From contig NZ_NUPZ01000040.1 of the NCBI RefSeq assembly GCF_002584985.1, positions 245,036-309,035 on the forward strand: a stretch of 64,000 nucleotides of DNA. Reading direction: 5' to 3'. A program made the position numbers and the translations under genes. Positions 60,742 to 64,000 of the stretch are shown here, piece after piece (position 1 is the first letter of the stretch; every line of letters begins with the position of its first letter). The DNA is from Bacillus sp. AFS029637. GTDB lineage: Bacteria > Bacillota > Bacilli > Bacillales > Bacillaceae_G. Below the pieces are notes generated by a model, which did not search any database, was not told where the DNA came from, and saw nothing but the letters and a program-made list of their open reading frames with translations.

Positions 60742-61515
60742 TTATAACAATCCAGCCCATTTTAACCCATGATATATACCGTCTTCACTAACATCCTTTG
60801 TCACATAATTCGCAAGTTTTTTCAAATCTTCATGACCATTCCCCATCACAATACCTGTCCCGACTGCTTCAATCATTTCTAAATCATTTAATCCATCGCC
60901 AAATGCATACACTTGTTCACGGTTAAACCCTAATTTCTCAATGAATTTCTCAATCCCTTTCGCCTTAGAACCACCATTTGGAATAATATCCATTGAATAC
61001 GCATGCCAACGAATAAAATGAAAATCTGGGTACTGATTAATAAACTTTTCCTCTTCATTTACTTCGCAGAAAAGAAGTGTTTGATAAATATTACGTTTCT
61101 CATAAAAATCAGGTTCATATGCTGGATGCTCGAAGTTTAAACTTCCGAACCCTTCTTTCACATAATCATGATATTCCACTGACGCTCTCATCTCTTGATG
61201 ATCAAGATATACGAGTGGATACCCTTCTTGTTTTGCAAACTGAGTAAACTTATGCAAGGCAGCTGCATGTAACGGATTGTTAAATATTACCTCATCTTCA
61301 AATACAACATACTGACCATTAAAGCTGACATAATTATGTATATTAAGTTCCTTACGAATATCTTCAAACATAAATGGCGCACGCCCTGTCGCAATTGCTA
61401 CATGCACACCTTTTTCTTGTAAATGTCTTACTGCATCTCGTGTAGATTGTGGTATTTTCTTATCGTGATCTAATAATGTTCCATCAATATCAAAAAAGAC
61501 AATTTTATCATTCAT
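60742..61515 (-). CDS. ykrA: Cof-type HAD-IIB phosphatase (YkrA-like)
   Basis: This 257-residue HAD hydrolase has motif I DIDGT (Asp9 and Asp11), motif II in IATGR, a conserved Lys in GGSKAKGIEKF and motif III/IV GDGLNDLEM. The large cap between residues 80 and 185 is the C2b (Cof) type. Such enzymes dephosphorylate sugar phosphates or flavin intermediates. Gene order near def matches ykrA in B. subtilis. Confidence 0.9.
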   Translation of the reverse strand: MNDKIVFFDIDGTLLDHDKKIPQSTRDAVRHLQEKGVHVAIATGRAPFMFEDIRKELNIHNYVSFNGQYVVFEDEVIFNNPLHAAALHKFTQFAKQEGYPLVYLDHQEMRASVEYHDYVKEGFGSLNFEHPAYEPDFYEKRNIYQTLLFCEVNEEEKFINQYPDFHFIRWHAYSMDIIPNGGSKAKGIEKFIEKLGFNREQVYAFGDGLNDLEMIEAVGTGIVMGNGHEDLKKLANYVTKDVSEDGIYHGLKWAGLL

Positions 61516-61870
61516 TTGCCAAAATCCTTTCTAGCACTCTATACTCCTATTTTGATTATCGCTTTTCAAATTCCAAAAAAAAGTATAACATATTAAACAT
61601 CTGTGAAGAAAGCGTTCACTTTCTAACCTTATTAATCAAACCTGCATATATATATTAGTAAAAATGTGATACTTGTTCGTATGAATTTTCTTTTCTATTT
61701 TTTCTCATACTATACCTATAACTAGCGGCTACTAATCGTTACTATAGAACACCTTTCACTGTATGAGAAAGGACAAGATTCACAATTCACTTTTGTCTTC
61801 TTTCTTATATCAGAGACGGAGTTTTTACTAGTAATATGCATGTTTAAAATAAGGGAAGGAAGGAGTAATC
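61516..61870. other. Intergenic region before the short basic-peptide gene
   Basis: The 355-bp spacer has no other gene. A perfect 10-bp inverted repeat (61701-61710 and 61761-61770) flanks 50 bases. CATACTAT at 61706-61713 resembles a sigma-E -10, with GAATTTT 16 bp upstream, a non-standard spacing. Confidence 0.35.
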
Positions 61871-61942
61871 ATGCTGAAGAAGCTGAAGAAAAAGCTCAAG
61901 CGTTATTTAAATGATCTAGTCCGCAAAAAGACAATCGCTTAA
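61871..61942 (+). CDS. 23-residue cationic amphipathic peptide
   Basis: The ORF encodes MLKKLKKKLKRYLNDLVRKK plus TIA. AAGGAAGGAG stands at ideal spacing before the ATG, and a terminator follows 5 bases after the stop codon, so this looks like a genuine short gene with its own transcript. Ten Lys/Arg against one Asp and leucines at positions 2, 5, 9, 13 and 16 predict a membrane-binding amphipathic helix. I do not recognise a family. It could be a sporulation or membrane-targeting peptide. Confidence 0.65.
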   Translation: MLKKLKKKLKRYLNDLVRKKTIA

Positions 61943-61947
61943 ATTGT

Positions 61948-61965
61948 GCCCATTTCGGGCTTTTT
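61948..61965 (+). terminator. Terminator of the short peptide gene
   Basis: GCCC (61948-61951), a 5-base loop, GGGC (61957-61960) and TTTTT form a short terminator. Confidence 0.65.
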
Positions 61966-62060
61966 CTTCATTCTCATTCGAAAAAACATGAAAATCGTGA
62001 CTGTTTGCTTTATAATAAGTAACAGATAATGCAAAACATAGACAAGGAGAGGTTTTCCAA

Positions 62061-62273
62061 ATGATTTTTAAAGTATTTTATCAAGAAAAACTGACTGAGG
62101 TTCCAGTACGTGAAAATACAAAAGTTTTATATTTAGAGGCTACGTCTGAAAAGGATGTTCGTAAAAAATTAAATAAGTTCGCATATAATATCGAGTTCGT
62201 TCAGTCTGTTACTGGTGCTCATCTTGAATATGAAAAAGAAAACGCTGATTTAACATTAGCGGAAATCGTATAG
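62061..62273 (+). CDS. rpoY: RpoY, RNA polymerase epsilon subunit
   Basis: This 70-residue protein (DUF1447) starts [20 protein letters not shown] and is the small epsilon subunit of Firmicute RNA polymerase, which binds near the secondary channel and resembles phage protein Gp2. AAGGAGAGG precedes the ATG. It is directly upstream of rnjA, as in B. subtilis (ykzG-rnjA), with 4 bp between them. Confidence 0.95.
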   Translation: MIFKVFYQEKLTEVPVRENTKVLYLEATSEKDVRKKLNKFAYNIEFVQSVTGAHLEYEKENADLTLAEIV

Positions 62274-62277
62274 TCAT

Positions 62278-63945
62278 ATGAAATTTCTAAAGAATGATCA
62301 AGCTGCCGTTTTTGCTTTAGGTGGACTTGGTGAAATCGGTAAAAATACATATGCTGTTCAATTTCAAGATGAAATTATTATTATTGATGCTGGAATTAAG
62401 TTTCCAGAAGACGAACTCCTCGGAATCGATTATGTAATACCAGATTACACTTATTTTGTGCGAAACGAAGATAAAATCAAAGGATTATTCATTACACATG
62501 GTCACGAAGATCATATCGGTGGAATTCCTTACTTATTACGTCAAGTGAACATTCCGATTTATGGCGGAAAATTAGCAATTGCACTAATCAAAAACAAATT
62601 AGAAGAGCACGGATTACTTCGTAAAGCAAAACTTTATGAAATTCAAGAAGACGATGTTATTAAATTTAAAAAGACATCTGTTTCCTTCTTCCGTACAACT
62701 CACAGTATCCCAGATTCATACGGAGTTGTTGTGAAAACACCTCAAGGACAAGTTGTTCATACTGGTGATTTCAAATTTGATTTCACACCAGTCGGCGAAC
62801 CTGCGGACTTAACAAAAATGGCGGAAATCGGAAAAGACGGTGTACTTTGTCTCTTATCTGACAGTACAAATAGTGAAGTTCCAAACTTTACTATGTCTGA
62901 GCGCCGTGTTGGTGATAGTATTCAAGATATTTTCCGCAAAGTAGAAGGTCGTATCATCTTTGCAACCTTTGCATCAAATATCCATCGCTTGCAACAAGTT
63001 GTTGAAGCAGCTGTTGAAAACAATCGTAAAGTGGCTGTATTCGGTCGCAGTATGGAAGCAGCGATTGAAATCGGACAAAATCTCGGTTATATTCGCTGTC
63101 CGAAAGATACATTTATAGATACAGCTCAATTAAACCGACTACCAGCTAATAAAGTTGTTATTTTATGTACAGGTAGTCAAGGTGAGCCAATGGCAGCACT
63201 TTCACGTATTGCTAATGGTACACATCGTCAAATTCAAATCATTCCTGGCGACACAGTTGTTTTCTCTTCTTCACCAATCCCTGGTAATACAATTAGTGTA
63301 AGCCGTACAATTAACATGTTGTATCGCGCTGGTGCTAATGTAGTCCATGGCAAGCTATCAAACATTCATACGAGTGGACATGGCGGACAAGAAGAGCAAA
63401 AACTAATGCTACGCCTGATTAAACCGAAGTATTTCATGCCAATTCATGGTGAATATCGTATGCAACGTATGCATATGAAATTAGCAAATGATTGTGGTAT
63501 TCCAGAGGAGAACTGTTTCATCATGGATAATGGAGATGTTCTTGCCTTGCGTTCAGATGAAGCAAGCGTAGCTGGTAAAATACCATCTGGCTCTGTTTAT
63601 ATCGACGGAAATGGTATTGGAGATATCGGTAATATCGTATTACGCGATCGTCGTATCCTTTCTGAAGAAGGACTTGTTATTGTAGTTGTAAGCATTGATA
63701 TGAAAGAGTTCAAAGTTGCAGCAGGACCTGATATCATTTCACGCGGTTTCGTTTATATGCGTGAAAGTAGTGATTTAATCAACGACGCTCAAACATTAAT
63801 TACAACTCATTTAGAAAAAGTAATGGAACGTAAAACAACACAATGGTCTGAAATTAAAAATGAAATTACAGACACATTGGCACCATTCCTATATGAGAAA
63901 ACGAAACGTCGCCCAATGATTTTACCAATCATTATGGAGATATAA
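62278..63945 (+). CDS. rnjA: RNase J1
   Basis: This 555-residue metallo-beta-lactamase/beta-CASP nuclease has 5' exonuclease and endonuclease activity and matures and decays mRNA and rRNA. The zinc motif HGHEDH is at residues 74-79, later ligands are in TTHSIPDS and HTGDFKFD, and the beta-CASP and C-terminal domains are complete. No clear ribosome site stands before its ATG, so it probably relies on coupling with rpoY. SR1P, encoded in this window, is reported to act with RNase J1. Confidence 0.97.
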   Translation: MKFLKNDQAAVFALGGLGEIGKNTYAVQFQDEIIIIDAGIKFPEDELLGIDYVIPDYTYFVRNEDKIKGLFITHGHEDHIGGIPYLLRQVNIPIYGGKLAIALIKNKLEEHGLLRKAKLYEIQEDDVIKFKKTSVSFFRTTHSIPDSYGVVVKTPQGQVVHTGDFKFDFTPVGEPADLTKMAEIGKDGVLCLLSDSTNSEVPNFTMSERRVGDSIQDIFRKVEGRIIFATFASNIHRLQQVVEAAVENNRKVAVFGRSMEAAIEIGQNLGYIRCPKDTFIDTAQLNRLPANKVVILCTGSQGEPMAALSRIANGTHRQIQIIPGDTVVFSSSPIPGNTISVSRTINMLYRAGANVVHGKLSNIHTSGHGGQEEQKLMLRLIKPKYFMPIHGEYRMQRMHMKLANDCGIPEENCFIMDNGDVLALRSDEASVAGKIPSGSVYIDGNGIGDIGNIVLRDRRILSEEGLVIVVVSIDMKEFKVAAGPDIISRGFVYMRESSDLINDAQTLITTHLEKVMERKTTQWSEIKNEITDTLAPFLYEKTKRRPMILPIIMEI

Positions 63946-63947
63946 GA

Positions 63948-63980
63948 AAAAGGACAATACCTTCATGGTATTGTCCTTTT
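63948..63980 (+). terminator. Terminator of rpoY-rnjA
   Basis: A perfect 14-bp stem (63948-63961 with 63967-63980) with a 5-base loop and T residues follows rnjA. The last 20 bases of the window hold nothing that I can assign. Confidence 0.88.
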
Positions 63981-64000
63981 CCAGAGTGTTTGGAAACCCT

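Overview
The window is a 64 kb stretch of chromosome from a low-GC Firmicute, almost certainly a member of the Bacillus cereus group (B. cereus, B. thuringiensis or B. anthracis). The evidence is the AT-rich sequence, strong AGGAGG-type ribosome binding sites, frequent TTG/GTG starts, proteins that read as B. cereus group orthologues of B. subtilis genes, and gene order that follows the B. subtilis murB-to-pycA, yla, ykt and pdh neighbourhoods. No prophage, CRISPR array, rRNA or tRNA was found. Nearly all of the window is core genome.

Layout. 1-12057 (minus) is the division and cell wall (dcw) cluster, read from rsmH at the high end: rsmH, ftsL, pbpB, spoVD, murE, mraY, murD, spoVE, murG and the first codons of murB. 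mraZ, which heads this cluster in B. subtilis, is missing. 12426-28920 matches the B. subtilis ylb region: bshC, panE, ylbP, an RsfA-family regulator, rpmF, ylbN, tmcAL (ylbM), sepM (ylbL), ylbK, ylbJ, coaD, rsmD, an unassigned gene, ylbG, ylbF (ricF), a histidine phosphatase, ylbE, ylbD, ylbC and a YugN-like gene. 28015-35366 holds the caa3 oxidase set ctaG-F-E-D-C, ctaB and the divergent ctaA. 35443-46833 carries pycA, ftsW, ylaN, ylaL, a PIN-PhoH ATPase, a PPOX-like protein, ylaI, ylaH, typA and ylaF.

46879-54054 carries an inositol monophosphatase, yktB, yktA, speA, a decayed insertion-sequence-like spacer, the spore transglutaminase tgl, three tandem copies of the small gene for the GapA-binding peptide SR1P, and small conserved genes. 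54357-59254 is the pyruvate dehydrogenase operon pdhA-B-C-D. 59761-63945 carries a YjcZ-type sporulation peptide, def, a HAD phosphatase, a very short basic-peptide gene, rpoY and rnjA. Intrinsic terminators, often bidirectional and often overlapping stop codons, separate most units.

How the genes fit together. The window joins precursor synthesis and septal machinery (MurE/MraY/MurD/MurG with PBP2B, FtsL, FtsW) to sporulation-specific partners (SpoVD with SpoVE, YlbJ, Tgl, YjcZ). Central carbon and respiratory functions are also present: PDH makes acetyl-CoA, PycA makes oxaloacetate, and CtaA/CtaB make heme A for the caa3 oxidase.

The most notable points beyond ordinary annotation are: tmcAL appears to need an AUA start codon to include its catalytic HxGH motif; tmcAL and ylbN have back-to-back promoters sharing one -35 element; sr1p is triplicated; a perfect 14-bp hairpin encloses the spoVD ribosome binding site; a 23-residue cationic amphipathic peptide gene has its own terminator; and a structured RNA with an intrinsic terminator precedes the gene at 23337. 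I see no clearly new multi-gene system.
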